Assembly: GCA_964428355.1 (NCBI GenBank)
Contig: CAYRYU010000102.1
Span: 1-26,114 of the forward strand
Length of the DNA: 26,114 nt
Origin: CAYRYU01 sp964428355
GTDB taxonomy: Bacteria; Muiribacteriota; Ozemobacteria; Ozemobacterales; Ozemobacteraceae
Direction of reading: 5' to 3'
Positions 1 to 7,516 of the stretch are shown one piece after another. A model generated the notes under the pieces. That model did no database searches. It was not told where the DNA came from and saw only the letters and a list, made by a program, of their open reading frames with translations. The translations under genes and the position numbers were made by a program. Position 1 is the first letter of the stretch. Each line of letters begins with the position of its first letter.

Positions 1-780
1 GGGGATGTTGTCAACAGACCTCCCCACCTGGGGCTCACGCTTTCCGGAACCTCGGGGTTGCTGACGATTCCCACACCCGAGTTTCAGGACGAAAGGAAGG
101 TCGCCTTCTCCTACAAAGGCGGGATCACCAAGACCGACGTCACCTTCAACGACACCCGCTACCGGGCCGAAAAGAACGAACACTTCACCTCGGCCGCCCT
201 CTCGATCCAACCAAACCTCGAATTCTCGGTCTTCCACCTGGACTTCGAACGGTGCGCGAATCCCTATCTCGAGGGTTTGACCTACGACGAGGACGCCACC
301 GCCTACGGGCTGAAGTATTCCACCCACAACGGGAAACAGGACATGTGCATGGGTATCACCTTCGCCCCCATGGACATGGAAGAGTTGATGCTAGCCGACC
401 TTGCCCAGGTCGAAGCCCTCCGGGCCGCTTACATTACGGTTTCGGAGGAAATCTTCAAAGGGTTCATGGGTTACCTCAGCCTGAAGGAGTGTTTCACCAA
501 GAAACAGGAGATCAAGCTCTCGAACGGCCAGAGATACTCGATCCCCCGGAAGGAGTTCCTGGTAGGTGGCGTCGGCCTTGAATACAGCATGACCGAGGCT
601 TTCTCCCTGATGTGCGAAAGCCAGTTCTTCAACTATCGGGACATCTTTCGTGACGATTCGGTCCGGCAGTCATTCAACGCCGGGATCCGGATCGGCGGTC
701 CCAACATCCAGCTCGAAGTGATGGGGCTCTCCCTCAACCGCGATCCCAACACGATCTTCGGGGTAACCACCGGCTTCTGA
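1..780 (+). CDS. YjbH-like outer-membrane beta-barrel protein (5' truncated)
   Basis: The reading frame is open from the first base of the window, so the N-terminus lies outside it; a TTG at base 58 is only an internal codon. The visible part begins GLTLSGTSGLLTIPTPEF, closely resembling the 'GTTGLL.IPTAE' opening of YjbH/exopolysaccharide-associated outer-membrane barrels, where it marks the start of the mature barrel. It continues with alternating polar and aromatic strands (for example FSVFHLDFER, GVGLEYSM, FNAGIRIGG) and ends in Phe, as is usual for proteins inserted by the BAM machinery. I infer an outer-membrane location and little about function; YjbH proteins are linked to polysaccharide export in enterics. 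The protein seems shorter than full YjbH, so it may be only a single-barrel relative. A hairpin repeat follows immediately. Confidence 0.6.
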   Translation, partial: GDVVNRPPHLGLTLSGTSGLLTIPTPEFQDERKVAFSYKGGITKTDVTFNDTRYRAEKNEHFTSAALSIQPNLEFSVFHLDFERCANPYLEGLTYDEDATAYGLKYSTHNGKQDMCMGITFAPMDMEELMLADLAQVEALRAAYITVSEEIFKGFMGYLSLKECFTKKQEIKLSNGQRYSIPRKEFLVGGVGLEYSMTEAFSLMCESQFFNYRDIFRDDSVRQSFNAGIRIGGPNIQLEVMGLSLNRDPNTIFGVTTGF

Positions 781-784
781 GAAT

Positions 785-871
785 CCGCCACCGAGACGCC
801 GAGACACGGAGCTGGTCCTTGTCCCTGCCAATGAATCAGCCCCTTTTCCGATTCTCCGTGCCTCGGTGGCA
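785..871. repeat. Intergenic inverted repeat, copy 1 (CCACCGAGAC type)
   Basis: The left arm (785-810, CCGCCACCGAGACGCCGAGA then CACGGA) and the right arm (855-871, TCCGTGCCTCGGTGGCA) are imperfect reverse complements around a loop of about 44 bases. The arm is built of short units of the type CACCGAGAC. It starts about five bases after the barrel gene's stop. Two other intergenic gaps hold relatives of the same design. It could act as an mRNA 3' hairpin. Confidence 0.65.
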
Positions 872-910
872 TTTCCTTTTCCGTTGGAAATTTCTCAGTT
901 GATTTTGTGG

Positions 911-916
911 TAGAAT
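911..916 (+). promoter_or_regulatory. Candidate -10 box of a leaderless promoter (TAGAAT)
   Basis: TAGAAT matches TATAAT at five of six positions and ends six bases before the GTG start of the HEAT-repeat gene. A transcript starting about seven bases downstream would begin at the start codon itself. There is no Shine-Dalgarno sequence and no good -35 hexamer at standard spacing. The same TAGAAT plus six bases stands before the start at 24059 on the minus strand. Confidence 0.35.
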
Positions 917-922
917 CGGGTT

Positions 923-3052
923 GTGGTTACATCCAAATCCCTTCTTGGTGCAGACCAGCTTCTCTCCGCCCTGAGCAGCGGGGACGGGACCCTCGTTCTC
1001 TCGACCCTGGAGGAAATGGAGGGGCAGCCCCCCTCGAAATTGTTCCAGGAACTTCTTGAATCCGCAAGGAAGAAGGTCGAGGACGACATCCTCCGGTTCC
1101 AGCTCAAGGTGGCGATCAGGCTCAACAACCTTCGGCTCGAGGGAAAAACGAAGAGTGGAACCGCCGACAGCTTTCGGGCTCTACTGGAAATGCCCGATCA
1201 GATCGAGGAGACGGCCCTCCAATTGCTTCTTCTCGCACCATCGGAAGCCATCTTCGCGATCGATCACGTTAGAAGCTCCAACTGGCATGAGTTTCCCGCT
1301 CCCATTCTTCCCTCTTTCTGCAGCTTCTTCAAGAAGTTCGGGAATCTCGGTGACTCTCCCCGCCTCGTCGAACTCTGCCGTCACCCCGACCCCACTGTCC
1401 TTACGGCGGCTCTCTCGTGCCTCGAAAAGATAGACCCCAGCAACCTCCAGAGTCTGGTGATGCCCCTCCTGACCAGCCCCAACCCGGGAATACGGGCCCG
1501 GGCGATCCAGAACCTCTACCAATGGGACAAAATCACCGCAACGAAGTATTTCGTCACCCAGCTTTTCTCGAAGGACGTAACCGAGCAAACCCTTGCGTTA
1601 CATTACGCGGCGTTTTTCCCCTTTCCAGAGGTTGAGCCCCACCTTTTGCGGTTCGTTTCAGAAGCCTGTGATCCCAAGCTCCTGATGCGCGTCAGCAACC
1701 TCATGAAAGCCAACGCCCACGTCGAGCTGCCGTTCAAGCTCTACTGGATCTGCCGTTCCCTTCGCGACAAGCACCAGAACCTCGTCAAGGGAATCCTGAT
1801 CGGGGTCGCGAGGAGTCTTGCGGACTCGGGAAAGATCCACGTCACCGCCCAGGAGTTCCTCAACCAGTTGAAGGAAAGAGTCAGGCTCGAAGAAGAACGC
1901 CTGATCAAGGCTTCCTTCGAGATTCCAGCCGATCCCGCCTACGGAGAGGAAACCCCCGAGCCCGAAAAGGGTAAGTCCGGCAAGGAAAGCCGTCCATCCC
2001 AGGCAGTTGAACCCCCAGGAGTCGAACCCGCCGCGCCGGAAACCCAAGTGGTTGAGCCCGCCGCCCTCGAAACCCCGGCACCCGATTCCACACCCGCTCC
2101 CGAACAACCCCTTTCGGTCTCCCCACAGGACTTCTCAAACATGGACCCTCCCGGCCGGATGAAGGTCCTCCAGAAGATCGGGAAGTCCCAATTCCAGGAA
2201 CTGAAGCCTGCGATGCAGACCCTGGTCAAGACCGCAAAGGGAAAAGAACTGGCGGGGATACTGAAAGCCTTCGGACGTTTCGGGACAAAAGAGGATGCCC
2301 CACTCCTGAAACCCACCCTCACCAGCGACAACCCTGACGAGGTCTGCGGAGCGATCGACGGCCTCGCTGCACTTGATTCGGAGTTCCTGGCCATCTACCT
2401 TCCCCAGCTGATGCAGAACCGGAACGGAAAGATCAGGATGACCGCCACCCGGGCGTTCGTCGGAATCGACCGGGACTGCATCAGGAGCCTCTTGGCAAGC
2501 CTGCTGAGCTCGGTCAATCCGAAACAGAGGGCCCTGGGAATACCCGCCTCGATGCTGGTCGATTTCGGCCTCGTCCGGGACTCTCTGATAACGGCGTTCG
2601 AAGCCGAGACTCTTCCCGAACTCGTCGAGAAGATGGGGCTGGTGCTCTGCGCAAACCCTGACCGGGAGCTTTTTCGAGCCGTCTACAGATCCTGGCGGCG
2701 GGGAACCGAGATCACCTCGGAGACGAGGCGAAAGGTTCTCGATCAGCTTGCAGGAAAGCTATCGATCGCCCTCGAAAAGATCGCTTCCCCCGAAGAGCTT
2801 CTCGCCGCCGAGGACGATGCACTGAAAGCCGAGATCGCAAAAAAGCCCCCCGCTCCACCTGCTCCCAAACCCGGGACCGAGGCGGCAAAGCCGAAAGTCC
2901 CGGAACCCACCGTCCATCAGATCCTGACTTCCCAGGACGACGAGTCGAAAACCAAGCGGGCCAAAATTACCGTCATCGTCTGGATTGCCGCAATCCTGCT
3001 CTGGGGAATCACGATCGTCTCGCTTCTCTTCAAGTTCGTCTTCGCGAACTGA
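923..3052 (+). CDS. HEAT-repeat protein with C-terminal membrane anchor
   Basis: 709 residues, GTG start: an in-frame TAG four codons upstream limits the options, and no Shine-Dalgarno sequence is seen. Two blocks of helical HEAT-like repeats (about residues 140-260 and 415-570) contain typical units such as DPTVLTAALSCLEKI and NGKIRMTATRAFVGID. They are separated by a Pro/Glu/Ala-rich linker (about 335-400). A second Pro-rich stretch (about 638-665) leads to one hydrophobic segment (about 683-704) and only a few residues after it, so this looks like a tail-anchored protein with its bulk in the cytoplasm. HEAT arrays are protein-binding scaffolds; no catalytic motif is visible and the partner is unknown. 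The neighbour upstream is an outer-membrane barrel and the gene downstream is convergent, so it is probably transcribed alone. Confidence 0.75.
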   Translation: MVTSKSLLGADQLLSALSSGDGTLVLSTLEEMEGQPPSKLFQELLESARKKVEDDILRFQLKVAIRLNNLRLEGKTKSGTADSFRALLEMPDQIEETALQLLLLAPSEAIFAIDHVRSSNWHEFPAPILPSFCSFFKKFGNLGDSPRLVELCRHPDPTVLTAALSCLEKIDPSNLQSLVMPLLTSPNPGIRARAIQNLYQWDKITATKYFVTQLFSKDVTEQTLALHYAAFFPFPEVEPHLLRFVSEACDPKLLMRVSNLMKANAHVELPFKLYWICRSLRDKHQNLVKGILIGVARSLADSGKIHVTAQEFLNQLKERVRLEEERLIKASFEIPADPAYGEETPEPEKGKSGKESRPSQAVEPPGVEPAAPETQVVEPAALETPAPDSTPAPEQPLSVSPQDFSNMDPPGRMKVLQKIGKSQFQELKPAMQTLVKTAKGKELAGILKAFGRFGTKEDAPLLKPTLTSDNPDEVCGAIDGLAALDSEFLAIYLPQLMQNRNGKIRMTATRAFVGIDRDCIRSLLASLLSSVNPKQRALGIPASMLVDFGLVRDSLITAFEAETLPELVEKMGLVLCANPDRELFRAVYRSWRRGTEITSETRRKVLDQLAGKLSIALEKIASPEELLAAEDDALKAEIAKKPPAPPAPKPGTEAAKPKVPEPTVHQILTSQDDESKTKRAKITVIVWIAAILLWGITIVSLLFKFVFAN

Positions 3053-3063
3053 GCCGAGGAAAA

Positions 3064-3156
3064 CCACAAAGAAACAAAGGGCACAAAGGTCACCAAGGAA
3101 ATCGAACCCTTTCCGGTTCGTCTTTGTGGACTTCGTGACCCTTTGAGCCTTTGTGT
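3064..3156. repeat. Intergenic inverted repeat, copy 2 (CCACAAAGG type)
   Basis: The left arm (about 3065-3098, CACAAAGAAACAAAGGGCAC and on) and right arm (about 3122-3155, ending CCTTTGAGCCTTTGTG) are imperfect reverse complements. At the tip lies a perfect small hairpin, CGAACC/GGTTCG (3103-3120). The element sits between two convergent genes, starting about 12 bases after the HEAT gene's stop. It has the same design as the repeats at 785-871 and 19425-19530 but with AAAG units instead of GAG units. Confidence 0.7.
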
Positions 3157-3187
3157 TGAGCCCTGGATCTTGTGGTGGGCACTGGCC

Positions 3188-3207
3188 CCGGTTTTTCACC
3201 GGTTTTT
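3188..3207 (+). terminator. Weak candidate Rho-independent terminator
   Basis: A five-base-pair stem, CCGGT/ACCGG, with a five-base loop is followed by TTTTT. It lies downstream of the HEAT-repeat gene and the intergenic repeat, in the gap between convergent genes. The stem is short, so this is a weak call. Confidence 0.35.
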
Positions 3208-3234
3208 CGGGCGGCTGGTTCTCTCCGGAAGGGT

Positions 3235-3972
3235 CTATTTTCCCTCGAAAAGAACGGTGAGGATCTTCTCCTTCATCTGGCCGGCTCCGTCCGCTTCGGC
3301 GATTCCCATTCCGATGATCTTCCCCGAAACCGGTTGCAGGAACAAGGGATCGGAAGCATTCTTGGCGATGAAGTTGGGAAGGACATCCCCCTTTGTACTT
3401 GCCAGAAGCGTAAGATGAGGTTCGAATTCGGCAAATACGTTCGGACTTCCGAACTGCTCGAAAAACTTCAGCTTCTGCGGATAATTCTGCGTCCAGGCGG
3501 GGGCATGCTGGTCCATTAGGCGGAGGGGGGAAAGGGCCACGACGAAGTGATCGGAAAGCTCCTGGAACCGCTGATTCTTCTCGAGGTTTACGAACAGCCA
3601 GTTGTCCTTCGTTAGAGCCACGCCCGAAGTCCTGACTTCGATGGGGCTCAGGAAAGGCGCTTCACTGGCGACAAGAGACTTGACCTGTTCGAGCTTCCCT
3701 TCGGGAAAAAGAGTCATGTACAGGGTCGCATGGACCTGATACCCTTCGAGACAGAAAGGGGACAACCCGGTTTCCTTCTTGACCCGCTCCGAGACCTCGC
3801 GAGCGTGGTTCTCGATCTCGGGGGAAAGGAGCGCAAAAATGTTCAGTTTCTTCGCCGCCGGTTTCGTGCCTTTGGCTGCACTTGACGAAGCAACCGGGTC
3901 CTGTGCGGCAAGCTGCCCGACGAACCCGACCAGGACGAACCCGATCAGCAGGGAACCAAGGATTCTTTTCAT
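3235..3972 (-). CDS. Exported 2H phosphoesterase-like protein
   Basis: 245 residues starting with a clear Sec signal peptide (about residues 1-23, hydrophobic core ILGSLLIGFVLVGFVG). The mature part carries two H-x-T-x motifs, HATL at 81-84 and HLTL at 186-189, spaced as in the 2H phosphoesterase superfamily (LigT/ThpR, cyclic phosphodiesterases). In that family the two His and two Thr/Ser residues form the active site that opens 2',3'-cyclic or 2'-5' phosphodiester bonds. Length and the order of the two half-domains fit the family. Most members are cytoplasmic, so the signal peptide is unusual; the substrate is unknown. The ATG has a GAGG ribosome site about nine bases upstream. Similarity rests on the two motifs, so the family call is moderate. 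Confidence 0.62.
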   Translation of the reverse strand: MKRILGSLLIGFVLVGFVGQLAAQDPVASSSAAKGTKPAAKKLNIFALLSPEIENHAREVSERVKKETGLSPFCLEGYQVHATLYMTLFPEGKLEQVKSLVASEAPFLSPIEVRTSGVALTKDNWLFVNLEKNQRFQELSDHFVVALSPLRLMDQHAPAWTQNYPQKLKFFEQFGSPNVFAEFEPHLTLLASTKGDVLPNFIAKNASDPLFLQPVSGKIIGMGIAEADGAGQMKEKILTVLFEGK

Positions 3973-4002
3973 CTCGGAGACCTCGCGTGTGGAATTCGCC
4001 CA

Positions 4003-4031
4003 AGCATATACCTGAAAGGATCTCCGGGCAA
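4003..4031 (-). promoter_or_regulatory. Candidate sigma-70-type promoter for the 2H phosphoesterase-like gene
   Basis: On the minus strand TTGCCC (4026-4031) and TATGCT (4003-4008) are 17 bases apart, each matching consensus at four of six positions. The predicted start of transcription is about 24 bases before the ATG. The promoter lies immediately after a terminator serving the upstream minus-strand gene, which supports independent transcription. Confidence 0.35.
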
Positions 4032-4033
4032 GG

Positions 4034-4067
4034 AAAAACGACCCGGGCCACCATTGGGATGGCCCGG
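4034..4067 (-). terminator. Rho-independent terminator of the Tyr-rich SH3b gene
   Basis: Read on the minus strand, CCGGGCCA pairs perfectly with TGGCCCGG across a nine-base loop, and a TTTTT run follows after a few bases. It lies about 35 bases past the stop of the Tyr-rich SH3b gene and before the promoter region of the next minus-strand gene. Confidence 0.75.
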
Positions 4068-4101
4068 ATCGGAATTTGTCGCCGGTGATCGGGAAACGCG
4101 G

Positions 4102-4668
4102 TTACCAGCTTCGGACGCGATACTGGGGGAACCAGTAGTACGGCCAGTAGCCCGAAGCGGGATAGTACGGGCCGCCGGGCCCTTGAACCTGGAAATACTT
4201 CCCGTGTGCGTAGCCGCGCTTCTGGGGAAAGGCGTATGACTGGACCAGATACCAGTTGCCGTATCTCCCCATTATGCAGACCCTTTCACCGTAATCCAAC
4301 CCCCCGATGATGTTTCGCCCGACATGGGGAGAACTGCGCAGATTCAGACTCTGGACCGCAACTGCACCGTAGTAGCCATAGGGGGAACCGTAGTACCAGT
4401 TTGTCCCGTTCCAGACCGGGGTCCCTACGGTCGTGTTGTATGGATGATTTCCACCGACATAGTAGGGGTTGTACCCAGGGTAGTAATAGGGAAAATAATA
4501 GGCATACCCCGGGCTGTAATAGGGAAAAACATAGCCGCCATAAGGCGAGATGACACCATAACCATACCCGGTCGGGACGACGATGTTCTTCGGGTGAGCG
4601 GCCAGATTCAGAGTGGCGGCGAAGAAGAGAATGACGGAAAAAATGAGTGCCTTCCTTAGTTTGATCAT
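4102..4668 (-). CDS. Tyr-rich exported protein with an SH3b domain
   Basis: 188 residues. A signal peptide (about 1-24, IFSVILFFAATLNLAA) is followed by a low-complexity stretch rich in Tyr, Pro and Gly (about 31-100), then an SH3b-like domain (about 103-160) with the landmarks LNLRSSP, GERVCIMG, NWYLV and GYAHGKYF. The tail is again rich in Tyr and Trp. I count 33 Tyr in the whole protein. Bacterial SH3b domains usually bind peptidoglycan peptides, so a cell-wall location in the periplasm is likely; no catalytic domain is present. The Tyr-rich part may be an adhesive or disordered segment, which is inference. The ATG has a strong AAGGAGGG site. It is transcribed divergently from the PLP enzyme gene and ends at its own terminator. 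Confidence 0.72.
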   Translation of the reverse strand: MIKLRKALIFSVILFFAATLNLAAHPKNIVVPTGYGYGVISPYGGYVFPYYSPGYAYYFPYYYPGYNPYYVGGNHPYNTTVGTPVWNGTNWYYGSPYGYYGAVAVQSLNLRSSPHVGRNIIGGLDYGERVCIMGRYGNWYLVQSYAFPQKRGYAHGKYFQVQGPGGPYYPASGYWPYYWFPQYRVRSW

Positions 4669-4679
4669 TGCTACCCTCC

Positions 4680-4708
4680 TTGGTATTTTTCTTCTTCTAA
4701 CTTATAAT
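4680..4708 (+). promoter_or_regulatory. Sigma-70-type promoter for the PLP enzyme operon
   Basis: TTGGTA (4680-4685) and a perfect TATAAT (4703-4708) are separated by 17 bases. The predicted transcript would start near 4715, leaving about 48 bases before the ATG at 4763. The surrounding gap is the most AT-rich stretch of the window and lies between divergent genes; I could not pick a convincing minus-strand promoter in it. Confidence 0.5.
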
Positions 4709-4762
4709 GTACATAATTTATTCAAAACGAGCGGCAAGTCAAATCTGGAGTGACCATCGAAA

Positions 4763-5860
4763 ATGTCCGGTCTGTTCCCGGGAATTCCCACTCCTGCCCT
4801 GATCGTCGAAAAGAGCGTCCTCGAAAGCAACATCTCGAGAGTCGCGGGGTTCGCGCGTTCGAACCGGAAAGTCCTTCGGCCCCACGTGAAGACCCACAAA
4901 TCCCCCGTAATCGCCGGACTCCAGAAGAAGGCCGGAATCGCCGGAATCACGGTCGCCACGCTCGCCGAAGCGGAGGCGTTCCGCTCAGAAGGCTTCGGGG
5001 ACATTTTTCTGGCCTATCCCGTCGTCGGACCCGACAAGCTGGAACGGCTTTCGGCCTTGCACAGAAGCGGCCGGACGCTGGTGGCAGTCGATCATCCTTT
5101 TCACCTCGAGGAGCTCGAGCGGGAGTTTCGGGACCCCGAAAAGCCGCTCGAGATAAGGCTCGAAATCGACTCCGGACTGGGAAGATGCGGGATCGAAACT
5201 CCCCAGATCCTGGCGGAGCTGGTCGCAAGAATCCGGAGACTGCCGGGGATCCGTCTGGAAGGCCTTTTCACGCACGGAGGGAAGGCCTATTCCGCGAGAT
5301 CCCGCGAGGAGGTCGGGTCCTGGGCCGACCGTGAGTGCCGTTCGGTCATCGATTCCGCTGGAATACTCGCGAAGGAAGGCTTCTCCGGGCTCACCCTCAG
5401 CGTCGGATCCACTCCCACCCTGGAATTCTCATCGAACTACCCCGCGGTTTCGGAGTTGCGTCCGGGGAACTACGTTTTCAACGACGGGATCCAGGTTTCC
5501 CTTGGGACAGTCCGCCCCGAGCAGTGCTCGCTCGAGGTCCTTGCGACGGTGGTATCGGTGTATTCCGATCGTTTCGTCATCGATGCCGGAAGCAAGATGG
5601 TCGGTCTCGACCGCGGAATCGGGGACGACAAGACTCCCGGGTTCGGCCTGTTCCGGAACCGTCCCGGATGGAACCTGGCCAGGCTTTCCGAGGAACATGG
5701 GGTGGTAACGGTGGTTCCCGGAAGCGTTTTTCCGACGCCGGGCGAACGGCTGCGGTTCATCCCGAACCATGCCTGCGTCGCCGTGAACCTTTCGAGCGGC
5801 TTTTTCCTCGTCGACGGAGAGCGGGTGATCTTGAAGTCCCCCGTCCTCGGACGACACTGA
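4763..5860 (+). CDS. D-serine dehydratase / D-threonine aldolase-family PLP enzyme
   Basis: 365 residues, the usual length of this fold-type III (alanine racemase-like) family. The N-terminus has PTPALIVEKSVLESNI followed by RPHVKTHK (39-46); by family comparison Lys43 would carry the pyridoxal phosphate. EIDSGLGRCG follows mid-protein, and near the C-terminus IPNHACVAVNL supplies the His336-x-Cys338 pair that binds the catalytic metal in D-serine dehydratases and metal-dependent D-threonine aldolases. The enzyme should break down or cleave a beta-hydroxy D-amino acid in the cytoplasm; which one cannot be read from sequence. The ATG is preceded by GGAG about 12 bases upstream. It is first in a possible operon with the zinc-ribbon and SpoIIM genes, a pairing with no obvious metabolic logic. 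Confidence 0.85.
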   Translation: MSGLFPGIPTPALIVEKSVLESNISRVAGFARSNRKVLRPHVKTHKSPVIAGLQKKAGIAGITVATLAEAEAFRSEGFGDIFLAYPVVGPDKLERLSALHRSGRTLVAVDHPFHLEELEREFRDPEKPLEIRLEIDSGLGRCGIETPQILAELVARIRRLPGIRLEGLFTHGGKAYSARSREEVGSWADRECRSVIDSAGILAKEGFSGLTLSVGSTPTLEFSSNYPAVSELRPGNYVFNDGIQVSLGTVRPEQCSLEVLATVVSVYSDRFVIDAGSKMVGLDRGIGDDKTPGFGLFRNRPGWNLARLSEEHGVVTVVPGSVFPTPGERLRFIPNHACVAVNLSSGFFLVDGERVILKSPVLGRH

Positions 5861-5873
5861 GAAGGAAGGAATC

Positions 5874-6428
5874 ATGGGCCAGACGCAGGAAGAGGGTTTC
5901 GTTCCCACCGATACGGGCTGGGAGCCTCCTGCTGTCCCTGCCGATGAGGGCGGGATCTGCCCCGCCTGCCGGTGTCCGTTCCAGCCCAATCAAAGGTTCT
6001 GCCGTGAGTGCGGTGCGGAGATTGCCGACCAGATCGGCATCGAACAGACCCTTCAGCTGACCATCCCCGCCGAGGCTCAGGGAATGTCCTGCTCTTCCTG
6101 GATAGCGATGGTCCTTTTCGTTTTCATCATTCTCCCCATCGTTCTCGAAAGTCTCTATGGCAGGCGCCATCGGCACGAGCATTCGCGGGAGAAGGCGTGC
6201 TACGCCAACATGAGGGTAATCATGGGTGCGGTCGAGATGTACAACATGGACAACAAGGTGATGCTCGACAGCCTCGACGATTCGGTTCTCAAGAGACTCG
6301 TTTCCTCACAATACCTGAAAACCAGCATCCAGAAGCCTGAAATTGCCTGCGAGTACGGCAGCCAGGGGGACCTGTCGAAAAGCGGGGTGATCAAATGCGA
6401 CTGTCACGGAACCGTCGAGGGAAGATAG
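5874..6428 (+). CDS. Zinc-ribbon membrane protein with pilin-like C-terminal region
   Basis: 184 residues. A zinc ribbon at the N-terminus is formed by CPAC (29-32) and CREC (43-46). One transmembrane helix follows (about 76-95), then CYANMRVIMGAVEMYNMDN (109-127). That last stretch resembles the segment just after the hydrophobic helix in type IV pilins and pseudopilins (N-x-R-x-I-x-G-A-x-E-x-Y-x-x-D-N). No prepilin cleavage site precedes the helix, so it is unlikely to be processed as a pilin. Three Cys late in the protein (159, 174, 176) could form a disulfide or bind metal. The start has an AAGGAAGGA site, 13 bases after the previous stop. Function is unknown; I infer a membrane sensor or assembly factor. 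Confidence 0.7.
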   Translation: MGQTQEEGFVPTDTGWEPPAVPADEGGICPACRCPFQPNQRFCRECGAEIADQIGIEQTLQLTIPAEAQGMSCSSWIAMVLFVFIILPIVLESLYGRRHRHEHSREKACYANMRVIMGAVEMYNMDNKVMLDSLDDSVLKRLVSSQYLKTSIQKPEIACEYGSQGDLSKSGVIKCDCHGTVEGR

Positions 6429-6477
6429 TCATGCGCAGAAGAAACCCAACCCCCAAAGAAATCGGAGGCATGGCGGG

Positions 6478-7506
6478 ATGACCGAACTTATTGACCCTTT
6501 TTCCCGGGATGACGTTTCCGTCCCGGAAAAGGGTGGAGCGGGAAACCCCAGGGTGCGCTGGAAAGAACTCGAATCCATTCTTTCCCTGATCGACCGGGAA
6601 TCCCTGGGAAGAGTTCCCCCCGCAACGATCCTGCGGATGGGGAATCTGTATTACGAAGTCCTCTCGGACCTTGGAACCTACCAGGCCCGCGGGGCCGACC
6701 CCAGGGTGAGGCGATACCTGAACTCCCTGCTCGCAAGGGCCTATTCGCGCATCTACAGGAAGCGGACCCTGCGTTTCCTCGACTCGGTCAAGTTCTTCAT
6801 TTTCGACATCCCGATCCTTCTCAGGAAGCGCGTCCATTTCATCATGACCGCTTTCGTCATCTTCCTTTTCTCGACCCTCATCGGCTTCTCATGCGTCAAC
6901 CAGAAATCCAAGCTGATCAACCTCATCGTTCCCGAGGCGATGAGATCCAGGATAGAGGAGGATCTCAGGCAGGGGCAGATCGGAGCGAAGTTCCCCGCCA
7001 ACCTGAAAGTCCTCATATCGACGCAGATCCTGACGAACAACATCGGGGTCTCCTTCAAGGCCTTCGCGATGGGGCTTCTAATGGGACTGGGGACGATCTA
7101 CATTCTCGTCTTGAACGGCCTCATGCTGGGAGGCCTGGCATCGATCTATCACGGAATGGGCTACCCATTGGAATTCTGGTCGCTCATCCTTCCCCACGGC
7201 GGTATCGAACTCCTGGCGGTTTTCATCGCCTCCGGGGCGGGGCTGATCCTGGGTTATGCCCTGATCAACCCCGGGGTCTACCGCCGGGGGGAATGGCTCG
7301 CCCACGAGGGAACGGAAGCGGTGAAGATCCTCCTTGGAACCATCCCGATCCTTCTTCTTGCCGCCCTGGTCGAAGGTTACGTGACTCCCGCCGACATCCC
7401 GGCCCTGGTGAAAATCGGGTTCGGGATGGTCTTGACCCTCCTCGTTTCCCTTGCCCTGATGCACGACTGGATCCTGACTCAGGTTCGACGCTTCTCAGGC
7501 CGGTGA
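6478..7506 (+). CDS. SpoIIM/DUF95-family integral membrane protein
   Basis: 342 residues. The first 100 or so are soluble and helical; the rest has about five membrane helices. Family hallmarks are visible: ILTNNIGVSFKAFAMGL (184-200), the PHGGIEL motif (239-245) and EGYVTP (299-304). Despite the family's naming after a Bacillus sporulation protein, such proteins are widespread in non-spore-formers and commonly sit in MoxR/DUF58/RDD clusters. Here the gene lies tail-to-tail with the DUF58 end of that cluster, only ten bases away, on the opposite strand. GGAGG lies nine bases before the ATG. The start overlaps the TGA of a possible 16-codon reading frame beginning at 6431. It probably acts with the MoxR membrane complex, by context. 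Confidence 0.85.
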   Translation: MTELIDPFSRDDVSVPEKGGAGNPRVRWKELESILSLIDRESLGRVPPATILRMGNLYYEVLSDLGTYQARGADPRVRRYLNSLLARAYSRIYRKRTLRFLDSVKFFIFDIPILLRKRVHFIMTAFVIFLFSTLIGFSCVNQKSKLINLIVPEAMRSRIEEDLRQGQIGAKFPANLKVLISTQILTNNIGVSFKAFAMGLLMGLGTIYILVLNGLMLGGLASIYHGMGYPLEFWSLILPHGGIELLAVFIASGAGLILGYALINPGVYRRGEWLAHEGTEAVKILLGTIPILLLAALVEGYVTPADIPALVKIGFGMVLTLLVSLALMHDWILTQVRRFSGR

Positions 7507-7516
7507 AGGAAAAGTA

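Noticed and set aside
6478..7506. Evidence that the organism sporulates (SpoIIM homologue)
   Set aside because: DUF95 proteins are common in MoxR clusters of non-sporulating bacteria and no other sporulation gene is present in the window.
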